IMG/VR virus record: IMGVR_UViG_3300035523_000006
Span: 1-55,579 of that record
Source of the DNA: a virus
Length of the DNA stretch: 55,579 nt
Direction: 5' to 3' (one strand)
Part shown: positions 37,748 through 46,246 of the stretch, piece after piece
How positions within the stretch are numbered: position 1 is the stretch's first letter
Layout of the letters: every line of letters begins with the position of its first letter
Notes under the pieces: generated by a model
The model's database searches: none
The model's input: the letters and a program-made list of their open reading frames with translations, nothing else
Told to the model about the DNA's origin: nothing
Translations under genes and position numbers: made by a program

Positions 37748-39706
37748 TTAACCCCACCATCCAAGGCGGCTACCGAGCGCGCCCCAGCCAAGCGCGCCGC
37801 CGATAGCGCCAGTAGCGCCGCCGCCTTGCTGAGAGCCGCCGGTAGTGGTGCCGAACCCGGTGAACGGCTGATACGTGCCAGCCGCGCTGTTCAGCGGGCC
37901 CCATGCGCCTTGCTGCCCCATCTGGTACAGGTTCGCGCCAAGAGCCGCGCCTGATTGGTCCTGTCCGCGCTGCTGGGTGTAGAAGTTCATTTGTTGGCCC
38001 TGGTTGGTCAGCGCTTGACTGCCCCGCCCGAGGTCATAGTTCTGATTGAGCCCGAGTCGCTGATTCGCCAACCCGCCTAGGCCGATGCCGTAATTGAGCA
38101 TCTGCCCCTGGTTGCCCAGATATGCGTTCGTGTCGGTGTTGTATTGATTGAGTCCCCTGTTCTGCTGGCCCTCGAAAGCACCGCCGTACAGGTTCCCGAG
38201 ATTGCCTTGCAGCGAGTCCATCGCACGACCGATTGCCACGCCTTGCGCGACCCCCTGGCGCGTCCCGCCGAGCCCGCCAGTGCCGATGGAGTTGCTGCGG
38301 ATCTGGTTGAATGCGTCGTTCAGGCCGAGTTGCGTCTGCCGCTGCATGTTGCCGGCCATCTGGTCAAGGTGCGGGTTGCTCTGAGTGCCGAAATACCCGT
38401 ATCCGCCAGCAGGACCGAAGGCGCCGCCGCCGATCCCGCCCATCTGACCAGACGGCGAATCAAGACGACCGCTCGGCTGGTTCACGACCGAGGGTGGCAG
38501 CATTCCGCCGCCAGACAATCCGTAATCGTTGCCAAAGCCGGGCGAAACCGACGAGCCTCCGGGCGTACCCGTGAACGGAAACGGCGTGGCGCTCGGAGAC
38601 AAGCCCCGCGCTGTGCCGCCGCCGTAGACCGCGCCGGGCGTGCCGGTGCTGCCGGCCGGACCCATGGGAAAACCGTCGCCGCCAAAGCCAGAAGTCTCAC
38701 GCGGGTCGATCAAGCTGCTTCCGCTGGGCATACTGCCGCCGCCTGTGCCCTCTGGGTTTCCGGCAAGCAATCCGCTGCCGCTCATTCCGGCGGGGGCGGC
38801 AGGCGTTCCAGTGGTGCCTGCAGGCTGACCAAGCAGTCCGCTGCCAATCGTCGGCGTGGTCGCAGCGTCATACCGCTGCTGGATGTAGTTCGGGTCCGCG
38901 CCGATAGCGCCGGCCATCTGCTGCGGCGTCACGCCGTATTGACTCATCGCCTGTGCGATTTGCGGGTCGGTGACGCCTGGATGCGAAGCCAGCCAGCCGG
39001 TGATGTCAGAGTTACTCACCTGACCAGAAGCCGGAACGCCAGTTGTGCCCAACGTCGGCTGGATCTGAATCGCTGGCGCAGGAGCCGGCGCGGAATACGT
39101 TGTGCTAACTGGCGCAGGCGGCGTAACGCTAGTCAGCGCAGGCGCGTCTTGCGTGAAGTACGGCGAATGCGAAGTACCGTTGAGCGCCATCTGCCCGAGC
39201 GCAGAGCGTTGCTCGAACTGATCTTTCGTGACCGGATTGGTGTTGATCTGCCCCGTGTTGTAGAAGCCGGTTGCCTGGTCAACGCTGCCCGTGTTCGTCG
39301 CCGAGACGATGTTAGGCATGTACTGCTGCGAGTAGTTATTGAGTTTGTTGGCGTCCCATCCCGTGACCGCCTGAATCTGTGAGTCATTCAACCCACGCGC
39401 CCGCAGCGCACCAATAATGCCGGTCGTGCGCAGTGCGTCGCTGTCGTCCAGCGTGCCGTTGTTGAACGCGGATTGCTGCTTTTGCAAGCCGGTGTTGCGG
39501 TCGAGCACCGTGCCGAACTGCGAATCGACGAAGTTGCGGTTGTTCGCGATGTCGAAGCGGTTCTGCACAGCCGCCGGGTCAAGCCCCGTCACCTGCGCTA
39601 GTTGTTGCGGGCTCACCCCGTACTGACTCATCGCCTGTGCGATTTGGCCGTCCGACGCTCCCGGGTTTGCCGACAGCCATTGAAGGATTTCTTGATTCGT
39701 TGCCAC
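37748..39706 (-). CDS. Gly-rich ejection/virion protein with repeated N-terminal module
   Basis: 652 residues from GTG 39706, just after a terminator. A 50-residue helical module occurs twice: residues 5-52 (WLSANPGASDGQIAQAMSQYG) and about 230-280 (WLASHPGVTDPQIAQAMSQYG). Between and after these are Gly/Ser/Pro-rich linkers, then Gln/Asn-rich helices. Likely an ejection protein or tail-associated protein. Confidence 0.55.
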   Translation of the reverse strand: MATNQEILQWLSANPGASDGQIAQAMSQYGVSPQQLAQVTGLDPAAVQNRFDIANNRNFVDSQFGTVLDRNTGLQKQQSAFNNGTLDDSDALRTTGIIGALRARGLNDSQIQAVTGWDANKLNNYSQQYMPNIVSATNTGSVDQATGFYNTGQINTNPVTKDQFEQRSALGQMALNGTSHSPYFTQDAPALTSVTPPAPVSTTYSAPAPAPAIQIQPTLGTTGVPASGQVSNSDITGWLASHPGVTDPQIAQAMSQYGVTPQQMAGAIGADPNYIQQRYDAATTPTIGSGLLGQPAGTTGTPAAPAGMSGSGLLAGNPEGTGGGSMPSGSSLIDPRETSGFGGDGFPMGPAGSTGTPGAVYGGGTARGLSPSATPFPFTGTPGGSSVSPGFGNDYGLSGGGMLPPSVVNQPSGRLDSPSGQMGGIGGGAFGPAGGYGYFGTQSNPHLDQMAGNMQRQTQLGLNDAFNQIRSNSIGTGGLGGTRQGVAQGVAIGRAMDSLQGNLGNLYGGAFEGQQNRGLNQYNTDTNAYLGNQGQMLNYGIGLGGLANQRLGLNQNYDLGRGSQALTNQGQQMNFYTQQRGQDQSGAALGANLYQMGQQGAWGPLNSAAGTYQPFTGFGTTTGGSQQGGGATGAIGGALGWGALGSRLGWWG

Positions 39707-39720
39707 GTTGGACGCTCCAA

Positions 39721-39748
39721 AAGAAAAAGGCCGCCGAAGCAGCCCTTT
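39721..39748 (-). terminator. rho-independent terminator upstream of ejection genes
   Basis: On the minus strand AAGGGCTGC-TTCG-GCGGCCTT followed by TTTCTTTT. It separates the nozzle/adaptor group from the ejection group, so partial read-through may set dosage. Confidence 0.75.
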
Positions 39749-39768
39749 GGATGTGTTGTGGTGGAGTC

Positions 39769-40695
39769 TTAGCGACCAGGGAAGAAGCGCGAGAAGCCGT
39801 TACCCGCCACCGGATGGGTCAGCAGCCCAAGGCCGGTGTTCTGGATCTGCTTCCAGCCTTGTTGCGCCTCTGGGCTCATCTGCTGCGCGAGCAGGCCCTG
39901 AACGCGAGGCGCGAGGTCGCCGTAAAAGAGCGCGTCCATGCGCGGGTCCATGCTCTTGGTGACGTTCTCGTCTTTCTTGACGCCTTGCGAGCCAGCCAGA
40001 GCGCCGAGCGCAGTTGCGCCGAGCCCGAGGTATGGCGCGAGCGCTGATCCAGCGCCGAGCGTTGCCATCTCACCGGGCATAGACGCCAGCGCGGGCATCC
40101 CCGCTGTGCTCAGCGTGCCCATCGTCCCGAGCGTTCCAGCACCGCCAGCCGCCCCGCCATTCATCACGGCGCTGTTCAGTGCGCCGCCGTCGAACGAGTT
40201 GCCGAGCGCCGCGCCTGCCGCACCTTCGGCGCCACCCGCACCGCCGACGCCGTTCATGACCGTGCTATTGAGGATGCCGCCGTCAAAGGAGTTGCCAGCC
40301 GCACCGGCAGCGCCCGCACCCATCGAGCCGAGCACCGCAGGCGCCATCCCCGCCGCAACCAGCGCAAACGGCAGGTACGGGTTCGCATACGCGGGCGAGG
40401 ACATGTCCCACGTCCCCGAGCCGGTGTTGTTGCCCTGCGTGTCGTACAGATCGACAGCGGTGTTGCGGTTGCCAGCCTGCCCGTCAGCCGTGCGATACCC
40501 AGCAAGCCCGCTGTATTGGCTGTTGCCGCTGCCGCTTTCCGCACCGGAACCGTCACCAGCGAACTGATACCGCGGCACGTAGTTGTAGCCGTCTCTCTGC
40601 GCCAGGGCATCGGTCGGGTTGATGTGGCCCAACATCGATTGCTGCCATATGCGCTGCAGTTCCGCGAGTTGATCCGCCGTCAAATTGTTTGCCAT
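39769..40695 (-). CDS. Gly/Ala-rich virion protein (308 aa)
   Basis: From ATG 40695. N-terminal LTADQLAELQRIWQQSMLG helix, a tyrosine-rich domain, then a repeated GNSFDGG(I/A)LNS(T/A)VMNG unit and Gly/Ala membrane-like stretches. Ends in a KSMDPRMDALFYGDLAPRVQ tail. Probably an internal or ejection protein. Confidence 0.5.
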   Translation of the reverse strand: MANNLTADQLAELQRIWQQSMLGHINPTDALAQRDGYNYVPRYQFAGDGSGAESGSGNSQYSGLAGYRTADGQAGNRNTAVDLYDTQGNNTGSGTWDMSSPAYANPYLPFALVAAGMAPAVLGSMGAGAAGAAGNSFDGGILNSTVMNGVGGAGGAEGAAGAALGNSFDGGALNSAVMNGGAAGGAGTLGTMGTLSTAGMPALASMPGEMATLGAGSALAPYLGLGATALGALAGSQGVKKDENVTKSMDPRMDALFYGDLAPRVQGLLAQQMSPEAQQGWKQIQNTGLGLLTHPVAGNGFSRFFPGR

Positions 40696-40704
40696 GAGGC
40701 CCCC

Positions 40705-41007
40705 TTAAGCTGCTGTCGTGACAGCCGCCCACGTTGTGGCGCCGTCCGTGTTGATGTAAGCCCGCGTGCTGGTGCTAGAACCGTCCGAGCGCAGGTAGAG
40801 AGAGCCCTTGCCCGCTGAAAACGTAGGTGCGCCAGTGCCAAAGAAGATTCCAATCAGCGCCTTGTCCGGCGCCGCCTTCATTGCTTCCAATGTGATGTAC
40901 GGCTCTGCGCGGTTCGCAGCCGCCCTGATGGCCTGTTGAAGCCGTTGCAGGAACGTGCGCGACGGCCCGACATCTGGCGGAACATCCAGCGGAACGAACG
41001 TCCTCAT
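40705..41007 (-). CDS. small tail/head-associated protein (100 aa)
   Basis: ATG 41007 overlaps the nozzle stop. Helical N-terminus, then GSLYLRSDGSSTSTRAYIN, DGATTW, a motif frequent in phage decoration and fibre-tip proteins. Unknown detailed role. Confidence 0.55.
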   Translation of the reverse strand: MRTFVPLDVPPDVGPSRTFLQRLQQAIRAAANRAEPYITLEAMKAAPDKALIGIFFGTGAPTFSAGKGSLYLRSDGSSTSTRAYINTDGATTWAAVTTAA

Positions 41008-42743
41008 CGCTTGCCGCCAGACTTCACATCAAGGTCAGCGGAGCGCAATTTCAGCTTGTTCCCACCCGGGACCGCCGCCGTGACAAGCTTGAGTGCGACG
41101 AATCGGTCCTGTTTTCCCCTCAACTTCGCCATGTCGGTCGTTCCGGGCGTGTATGAGGCAGGGCCGGCGTAGGTAACGGCGCCGTCAGCCGTGTGTGAAG
41201 CTCCATGGTAGACCGAAACTCCGTTGCCGACAGAATCCTTGAAGTTCAGGCGTGACGAGTCGATATATTTCATCGTGTCGCGGTCGTCGAGATCGATGCC
41301 GACTCGCTCAAGGGTTCCCTGCACACCGGTTGACGCGGAGCTGTCCACGAGATCGATGTGAAACGAGTTGTCCACGACCACAAGGCGGCTCTGCGTGGTG
41401 ATCTGTGAAGGCCACAGGCCCTCGTTGGCAAACGAGATGCCGCCAGCGCTGCCAACCGTCGTCCCCAGATCGAAGATGCCCCACCCTTCACCAGGAGGCG
41501 CCTCCCAGTTCCACACCAGCGCCTTATCGCAGCCCTTCGTGCTCGAAGTAGTGGCGAAGCACACCCAAACCTCGGCCTTTTCCGGGTTGACGGTCAGAAA
41601 TATGCGGTCTGAGTGGCCGGAAATGTCAAAATTGGACGCGAGCCAGCGGCGAACGCAGCCCTCGGCGATGCTCTGCGCGTAGCCGCCCTGATGGATCTTG
41701 ATATCGAGGTTCTGCGTCAGGAAGACGTGACCCTTAGGCGTGTTGACCACGCACCAAGCCGCATACAGCCCGTCTTCCCCCGGAATGCGCGTGAACGAGA
41801 AAACGTCGTTTCCGCCGATGTACTGCATCGCATACATCGAGTCGCGCTTATAGACGATGTTCACGTCACCAAGCGGCAGGCAGTCGATCATCGTTCCCGG
41901 AGTTTCAGCCAGCGTCACGGAACCAGCGTCGTTCGTGTCCGATGCAGCGAAGGTCGTCGGCAGCGTTCCGGGCTCGGCCGCGTTCGACCAATACACCTCC
42001 TGATTACCGATGACAACGAGATAGTCCTTGAACGGGCGAACCGCGTTGACGCCGTTGATGATCGGGACGGCAAACGGTAACTGGGTGAGCTTTACCCCCG
42101 TGTTGCCGAGCCAATAGTAGATTCCGTCCAGCCGAGCGTGCAGGAAGAAGACGCCATTCAACGACCCTCCAGTCGGATAGGTAGCAAACCGCACGAAAGC
42201 AGCCGGGGTAGCTGCGTTGACGACGATGTACTGACCGACCGTCGTCGCGTTCGCGGCAATAGCCGTGTCAGTTGTGTACTGGAAGTGCGTCGCGTCAATG
42301 ACGGTGACGGGTTTCGAGACAACGTTGTAACCAGACTCCACCGCACCGATCCAGTGAATCGTGTCACCTGTAGCGAGGCCGTGCGCCGCTGTAGTGGCTT
42401 GCGCGGTGTTCGCCCCGATGCGGGTCAACGCGCTGACAGCAGCGGCCTGTCGGTTCGTCGGCGTGAGGGACGAGTGCACGCCTGACGAGAAGGCCGATAT
42501 GTTTTGGCGGTTCCCGTAGACGGCGCTTGCCGTGCCAGCGATAGGAGCAAACGGAAACAGGAACGCCGCGCCATCATCGGTCAGCGACGCCGCCGTGTTC
42601 TTGGAGATCACACCCTCGAACGTCTCTTCAAACCCGTTCTTGCTGCGGATGTTGAGCACGTCGGACCAGAAGCCGGCCGGCAGCTCCGATGGCAGCACGT
42701 CCTTGTTGACGCCCCTACCGAACGTGAGTCGTACATTGCTCAT
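41004..42743 (-). CDS. tail nozzle / packaged-DNA stabilisation protein (gp10-like)
   Basis: 579 residues from ATG 42743. RLTFGRGVNKDVLPSELPAGF start, an Ig-like or beta-rich insert, then propeller-like repeats (YWSNAAEPGTLP, VYKRDSMYAMQYIGG, EVWVCFATTS). The size, beta-propeller look and place after the adaptor gene match P22 gp10-like nozzles or SU10-type proteins that seal the DNA in the head. Confidence 0.65.
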   Translation of the reverse strand: MSNVRLTFGRGVNKDVLPSELPAGFWSDVLNIRSKNGFEETFEGVISKNTAASLTDDGAAFLFPFAPIAGTASAVYGNRQNISAFSSGVHSSLTPTNRQAAAVSALTRIGANTAQATTAAHGLATGDTIHWIGAVESGYNVVSKPVTVIDATHFQYTTDTAIAANATTVGQYIVVNAATPAAFVRFATYPTGGSLNGVFFLHARLDGIYYWLGNTGVKLTQLPFAVPIINGVNAVRPFKDYLVVIGNQEVYWSNAAEPGTLPTTFAASDTNDAGSVTLAETPGTMIDCLPLGDVNIVYKRDSMYAMQYIGGNDVFSFTRIPGEDGLYAAWCVVNTPKGHVFLTQNLDIKIHQGGYAQSIAEGCVRRWLASNFDISGHSDRIFLTVNPEKAEVWVCFATTSSTKGCDKALVWNWEAPPGEGWGIFDLGTTVGSAGGISFANEGLWPSQITTQSRLVVVDNSFHIDLVDSSASTGVQGTLERVGIDLDDRDTMKYIDSSRLNFKDSVGNGVSVYHGASHTADGAVTYAGPASYTPGTTDMAKLRGKQDRFVALKLVTAAVPGGNKLKLRSADLDVKSGGKR

Positions 42744-42871
42744 CTGATCACCCAGGAGACGCAGCGAACCATTCCACTGGCAGAGACGGTGGACAGCGTG
42801 CAGAACTGCTGGTCATACGGACCAGAAGCGCAGCCGACCAAAGCAAGGCAGAGGACAAGCGCTTTCATCAT
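42740..42871 (-). CDS. 43-residue lipoprotein
   Basis: ATG 42871 overlaps the adaptor stop; its own stop overlaps the nozzle start. A short signal peptide (MMKALVLCLALVGC) with lipobox LVGC, and a 29-residue mature part with two Cys. A secreted lipoprotein inside the virion operon is odd; superinfection exclusion is one possibility. Confidence 0.6.
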   Translation of the reverse strand: MMKALVLCLALVGCASGPYDQQFCTLSTVSASGMVRCVSWVIR

Positions 42872-43512
42872 TCGCCATTGAAGATGTTGGAGCGCACGCG
42901 CGTCGAGAAGTCGGTACGAAGCGGCACGGCGCCACGAGCCCGGTTCTCTGTCGCCTTTAGCTCAGAGCACGCCTTGACGAATTTGGACTCCCACACGTTG
43001 AACAGATCAACGTCCTTCGTGTAGCGCGCAAGCTCCGAGAGAGCGCCCGACAGGTAGATGTCAGGACGGCGAGCCAGGAGGTAGTTCGTCGCGGTTGAGC
43101 CGCTGAGGTTCGACGATTTGATGTAGCGGAAGTACAGCGTGTACGCAGCCGCAGCGGGACAGTCGAATCGGATGTTGGCGCCGTCAATCGCGTAGTAGCG
43201 AGGAATTGAGTTGCTCGGGCTGTATGGAAGTTCTTCGGGCGCAGCTGGGTCGAGCATCGTGCGCACGTTTGTTCCGCTGCTGGCGACGATCCACAGCGCA
43301 ATCGGGCTGATGTAGCCGGCCGGAAGAGCGACGTAGTTCTGACCGATGACGCAGGTCAGCGGATCTTCCTGATCCATGTTCTTCAGGAGCAGCATGTCAT
43401 TCAGACGCGCTTCCGTCAGCGTCACGAAGTCAACGATCTGCGTCGTCAGGTCGGAGCGGTTGGCGAAGTCGGCAATCGCCGCCTTCAAGTTGGTATAGGT
43501 GTCGAGTGCCAT
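42868..43512 (-). CDS. head-tail adaptor protein
   Basis: 214 residues from ATG 43512. LKAAIADFANRSDLTTQIVDF, LTEARLNDMLLLKNM, VALPAGYISPIALWI, and RRPDIYLSGALSELARYTKD fit the SU10-type phage adaptor family (like P22 gp4 in function) that docks on the portal ring. Situated before the nozzle gene as expected. Confidence 0.7.
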   Translation of the reverse strand: MALDTYTNLKAAIADFANRSDLTTQIVDFVTLTEARLNDMLLLKNMDQEDPLTCVIGQNYVALPAGYISPIALWIVASSGTNVRTMLDPAAPEELPYSPSNSIPRYYAIDGANIRFDCPAAAAYTLYFRYIKSSNLSGSTATNYLLARRPDIYLSGALSELARYTKDVDLFNVWESKFVKACSELKATENRARGAVPLRTDFSTRVRSNIFNGE

Positions 43513-43515
43513 TTG

Positions 43516-43854
43516 CTACGCCTTACGGGGACGGCCAGGTTTGCGCTTGGGCGGTGTGCCCTCGTCGCGTGCTTCGTGCAGGCTCTCGGCACGCACGAAG
43601 CCATCGCGCTCGTAAGAGCGCGCCGTGGGCGCTTCAACGACTGGCAAGGCGACGACTTCGACGGGGACGATTGGCGCCTCCACAAAGGAGAATTCATCGC
43701 GCTTCTCTCCGCCAGTTGCACCCCCCGAGAAGTTTCCGACGACTGCGATAACTTCGCCCTCCGGCACCCACCCGTACTTGCGATGGCGCTCCAACTCGCC
43801 CGCGTCGTAAACGTGCGTAGCCCCGTGCTCGGGATGTACCATGCGAACAATCAT
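43516..43854 (-). CDS. hypothetical protein with AT-hook-like tail (112 aa)
   Basis: ATG 43854 overlaps the DUF115 stop (ATGA). Beta-rich N-terminal domain (VRMVHPEHGATHVYDAGELE) and a C-terminal PKRKPGRPRKA that looks like an AT-hook, suggesting contact with DNA, perhaps in the head. Unknown. Confidence 0.55.
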   Translation of the reverse strand: MIVRMVHPEHGATHVYDAGELERHRKYGWVPEGEVIAVVGNFSGGATGGEKRDEFSFVEAPIVPVEVVALPVVEAPTARSYERDGFVRAESLHEARDEGTPPKRKPGRPRKA

Positions 43855-44618
43855 CTTTTCACCTCGTAAGGCTCGTCGTACAGGCCAGAGTCGCCGTTCG
43901 TCTCAATGAGCTTCTTCTTCAGCGCATCGGACACGGCGACCGTCGTCCATTCCTCGTCAGCGAGCAGCGCTGCAAGCAGCCCATCGCTCTTGTTCACGAC
44001 GTAATCAGGGAATGTGCGCATCAGAAGCGCTAGGTTCTCGGCCTGCAGCAGGAAATCTGGCGCGGTGATGAACTCGGCGCCATTCGCGCGCACGATCAGC
44101 AGTTCTTCATCCTGGTACGCACCGCTGGAAACGTGCCCGATCTCGCCAAAATCTGAATCGCACCCGAAGAACGCAACTCCGGGATAGCCCATACGCAGCG
44201 CCAACGCTGGCGCGCGTGATGCCGTCGTCACGCCACCGATAACGCCGTCCGTGGCGTGTTCGAGCATGTCGAACATCCGCACATCACGGCCCTCAAACAC
44301 TGATGGATGGCACGTAGAGGCGAGAATCGCCCGCTTTGCCTTTGACGCAAACGGCTTCGGGTCTACCGAAAACAACACTGAATCGATCCCTCTGGCCTCA
44401 AGCCAGTCGGGCATTGAATTGATGGCCCAGATGTCTCCGGGCCAGGCTCGCAACTCGTCCAGCCGCCCCAACAGCGACGGCCCGCCGCCAACAACAGCCA
44501 CAGCGTGCGGATGCACGCCCTTTTCCACCCTCGGATACGCAGAGGATGCGGCCATGTTGTCGGCCAGCCGCGTGTCTGACACATCGACATGCGGCCGGAA
44601 CGAGATGCGAAACGGCAT
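43851..44618 (-). CDS. DUF115 / MptE-like protein
   Basis: ATG 44618 shares bases with the previous stop (TGATG). Of 255 residues: HAVAVVGGGPSLLGRLDELRA, GDIWAINSMPDWL, and SVLFSVDPKPF form a Rossmann-like nucleotide-binding domain of the DUF115 family (pyrophosphokinase/glycosyltransferase-like), then VAFFGCDSDFGE. Phages often carry it next to the coat gene; what it modifies is not known. Confidence 0.7.
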   Translation of the reverse strand: MPFRISFRPHVDVSDTRLADNMAASSAYPRVEKGVHPHAVAVVGGGPSLLGRLDELRAWPGDIWAINSMPDWLEARGIDSVLFSVDPKPFASKAKRAILASTCHPSVFEGRDVRMFDMLEHATDGVIGGVTTASRAPALALRMGYPGVAFFGCDSDFGEIGHVSSGAYQDEELLIVRANGAEFITAPDFLLQAENLALLMRTFPDYVVNKSDGLLAALLADEEWTTVAVSDALKKKLIETNGDSGLYDEPYEVKR

Positions 44619-44875
44619 CAAGAGCCCTTCAGCAGGCCCATGAGCACCAGAGAAGCACGAATGTTCTCCAGTTGCGCCGTGAAGGCAGCGAAAGCCGCCG
44701 AGGTCGTGAAGCCGAAGCCCCCGCTCAGCGCCGTCGTCAGCGTCAGCGCGGCTTGCGCCGAGCTGGTCGGCTGCGTGATCGGGGTCGCGCCCCAGAACGC
44801 CACTTTGTCAGCGGCGGCTTGGCCGAGTCGCGCGCCATCGGGGCGGCTGTCGGACAGTTCGTTGTAATCAGCCAT
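44618..44875 (-). CDS. head-associated small protein (85 aa)
   Basis: From ATG 44875, after the coat gene terminator. PDGARLGQAAADKVAFWGATPITQP, then a helical FTAQLENIRASLVLMGLLKGS tail. This pattern recurs next to coat genes in tailed phages and may be a head fibre or decoration protein. Confidence 0.6.
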   Translation of the reverse strand: MADYNELSDSRPDGARLGQAAADKVAFWGATPITQPTSSAQAALTLTTALSGGFGFTTSAAFAAFTAQLENIRASLVLMGLLKGS

Positions 44876-44904
44876 GTTATTGGCTCCTTTGTCGAAATGA
44901 TGGG

Positions 44905-44934
44905 AAGAAAAGGGAAAGGGGGCCGAAGCCCCTT
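44905..44934 (-). terminator. terminator after coat gene
   Basis: On the minus strand AAGGGGC-TTCG-GCCCCCTTT with CCCTTTTCTT following. Strong; implies coat mRNA is favoured over downstream genes. Confidence 0.8.
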
Positions 44935-44951
44935 GGTGGCGAGCGCTAGGC

Positions 44952-46196
44952 TCAGTTCGTCAGACGAGTGGCCCACGCCGGGCGGAACGTCTTGAAGCCG
45001 TAGATAACGTCGAGACGGACCAGCAGTTCGTCGTTGCGGATGTCCGAGGCCATCCACACGCGCATGGACAGGCCGTCCAACTTGCGCACCACGCACTTGG
45101 CGGCGTCGTCCATGATCGGCAGGTCGGCCGTCACGAACGCGAACGCGTCGCGGTGGTACATCAGGTTCTGGCGGTACGCCGTGGAGGCGGAACCGACTGC
45201 CGTCAGCGTCTGCGAGTTGAAGTCGGTCGTCGCCAGTTGCGCGCCGGCAGCGCTGCAGACGTTCTGCTTGGCGCCGGTGAGGTACGTCGCCGGGCTGATC
45301 GTCATGTCGCCGCCAGAACCCGTGCCGGCGGTGTTCGTGAACTGCTGCAGGTAGCCCAGCGACTGCTTCGTTTCCGGGTGGCAGGCGTAGACACCAGCGA
45401 TGGTGAACACCTGGCCGACCGTGTACGTCACAGGCGATGCGGTGTCAGCCGACAGGGTAGTGCCGCCATCCGTCACGCCGGCCGCCGCGTCGGTCGTGCC
45501 GGTCACGTCCGAGCCGTTGGTCATCGTCCAGCAGCGCTCGTTCTCGTAGAAGTCGGCCATCGCCGAACGGCCGTAGAAGCCCTCGGTGAACGCCTTCTTG
45601 ACTTGCGAGTCCGGGTAGAACAGCGCCTTGTTGGCGTTCACGATGTTCGCCATCGTGATTGAGTCCAACTGAATCGAGCGGTTGGCATCCTTCGGGGCCA
45701 GACCCTGATTCAGACGAGCGCGAGCTAGGCCGAGCGCCGTGGTATCACCAGACGTGCCAATGGCGGTGCCGGCGGTGCCGACGAGGTTGTACGTCTCCTT
45801 GGTCGCCGTGGTTAGGCAGTCGCCGTCGATGCCCGACACCAGAACCGACATGGCCGGCTCGATGTAGCGCTTCGAGAACGAAGCCACTTGGCTGGGGTCG
45901 TCCGTGTTCAGGAGCAACTCGGCGCTGTTGAACTTCATGTCCACGCCGTCTTGCGTGGCGAGGGTCACCGTCTGGGTGCTTTCCGCTTGGTCTTGCACGT
46001 CCATGACGCGCGAGCCCTGACGGCGGATGTATTGGTTCGGCTCGCGAACCCGCAGCGTCGATCCGACCTTTTCGCCGGCCTTGCCGAACGAATCGTCGAA
46101 CTGACGGTTGATGCTGGAGATGAAGGTCGCCTTCTCGTGTGCGATGGCGAGCCCTTCCTTGGCGATCATGTCGATCACCTTGAACGTGTTGCTCAT
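44952..46196 (-). CDS. major capsid protein (P22 coat type)
   Basis: 414 residues from ATG 46196. INRQFDDSFGKAGEKVGSTLRVREPNQYI at the start, and NDELLVRLDVIYGFKTFRPAWATRL at the end are as in P22 gp5-like HK97-fold coat proteins, close in length (430). The middle has an Ala/Gly/Thr-rich insertion domain with a CHPE loop. It would form the T=7 shell with the scaffold encoded just before it. Confidence 0.85.
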   Translation of the reverse strand: MSNTFKVIDMIAKEGLAIAHEKATFISSINRQFDDSFGKAGEKVGSTLRVREPNQYIRRQGSRVMDVQDQAESTQTVTLATQDGVDMKFNSAELLLNTDDPSQVASFSKRYIEPAMSVLVSGIDGDCLTTATKETYNLVGTAGTAIGTSGDTTALGLARARLNQGLAPKDANRSIQLDSITMANIVNANKALFYPDSQVKKAFTEGFYGRSAMADFYENERCWTMTNGSDVTGTTDAAAGVTDGGTTLSADTASPVTYTVGQVFTIAGVYACHPETKQSLGYLQQFTNTAGTGSGGDMTISPATYLTGAKQNVCSAAGAQLATTDFNSQTLTAVGSASTAYRQNLMYHRDAFAFVTADLPIMDDAAKCVVRKLDGLSMRVWMASDIRNDELLVRLDVIYGFKTFRPAWATRLTN

Positions 46197-46211
46197 TGGG
46201 GAACCTTTCAG

Positions 46212-46223
46212 CGCCTCTCGGCG
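46212..46223 (-). promoter_or_regulatory. GNRA hairpin in coat leader
   Basis: Minus-strand CGCC-GAGA-GGCG in a TAACGCCGAGAGGCGC context, 16 bases before the ATG. Part of a family of four. Confidence 0.6.
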
Positions 46224-46246
46224 TTAGAAATTGCTGACAGTGCGTG

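Noticed and set aside
38144-39382. Plus-strand open frame of 412 codons
   Set aside because: Antisense to the Gly-rich virion gene; Arg/Ala-rich shadow without start signals.
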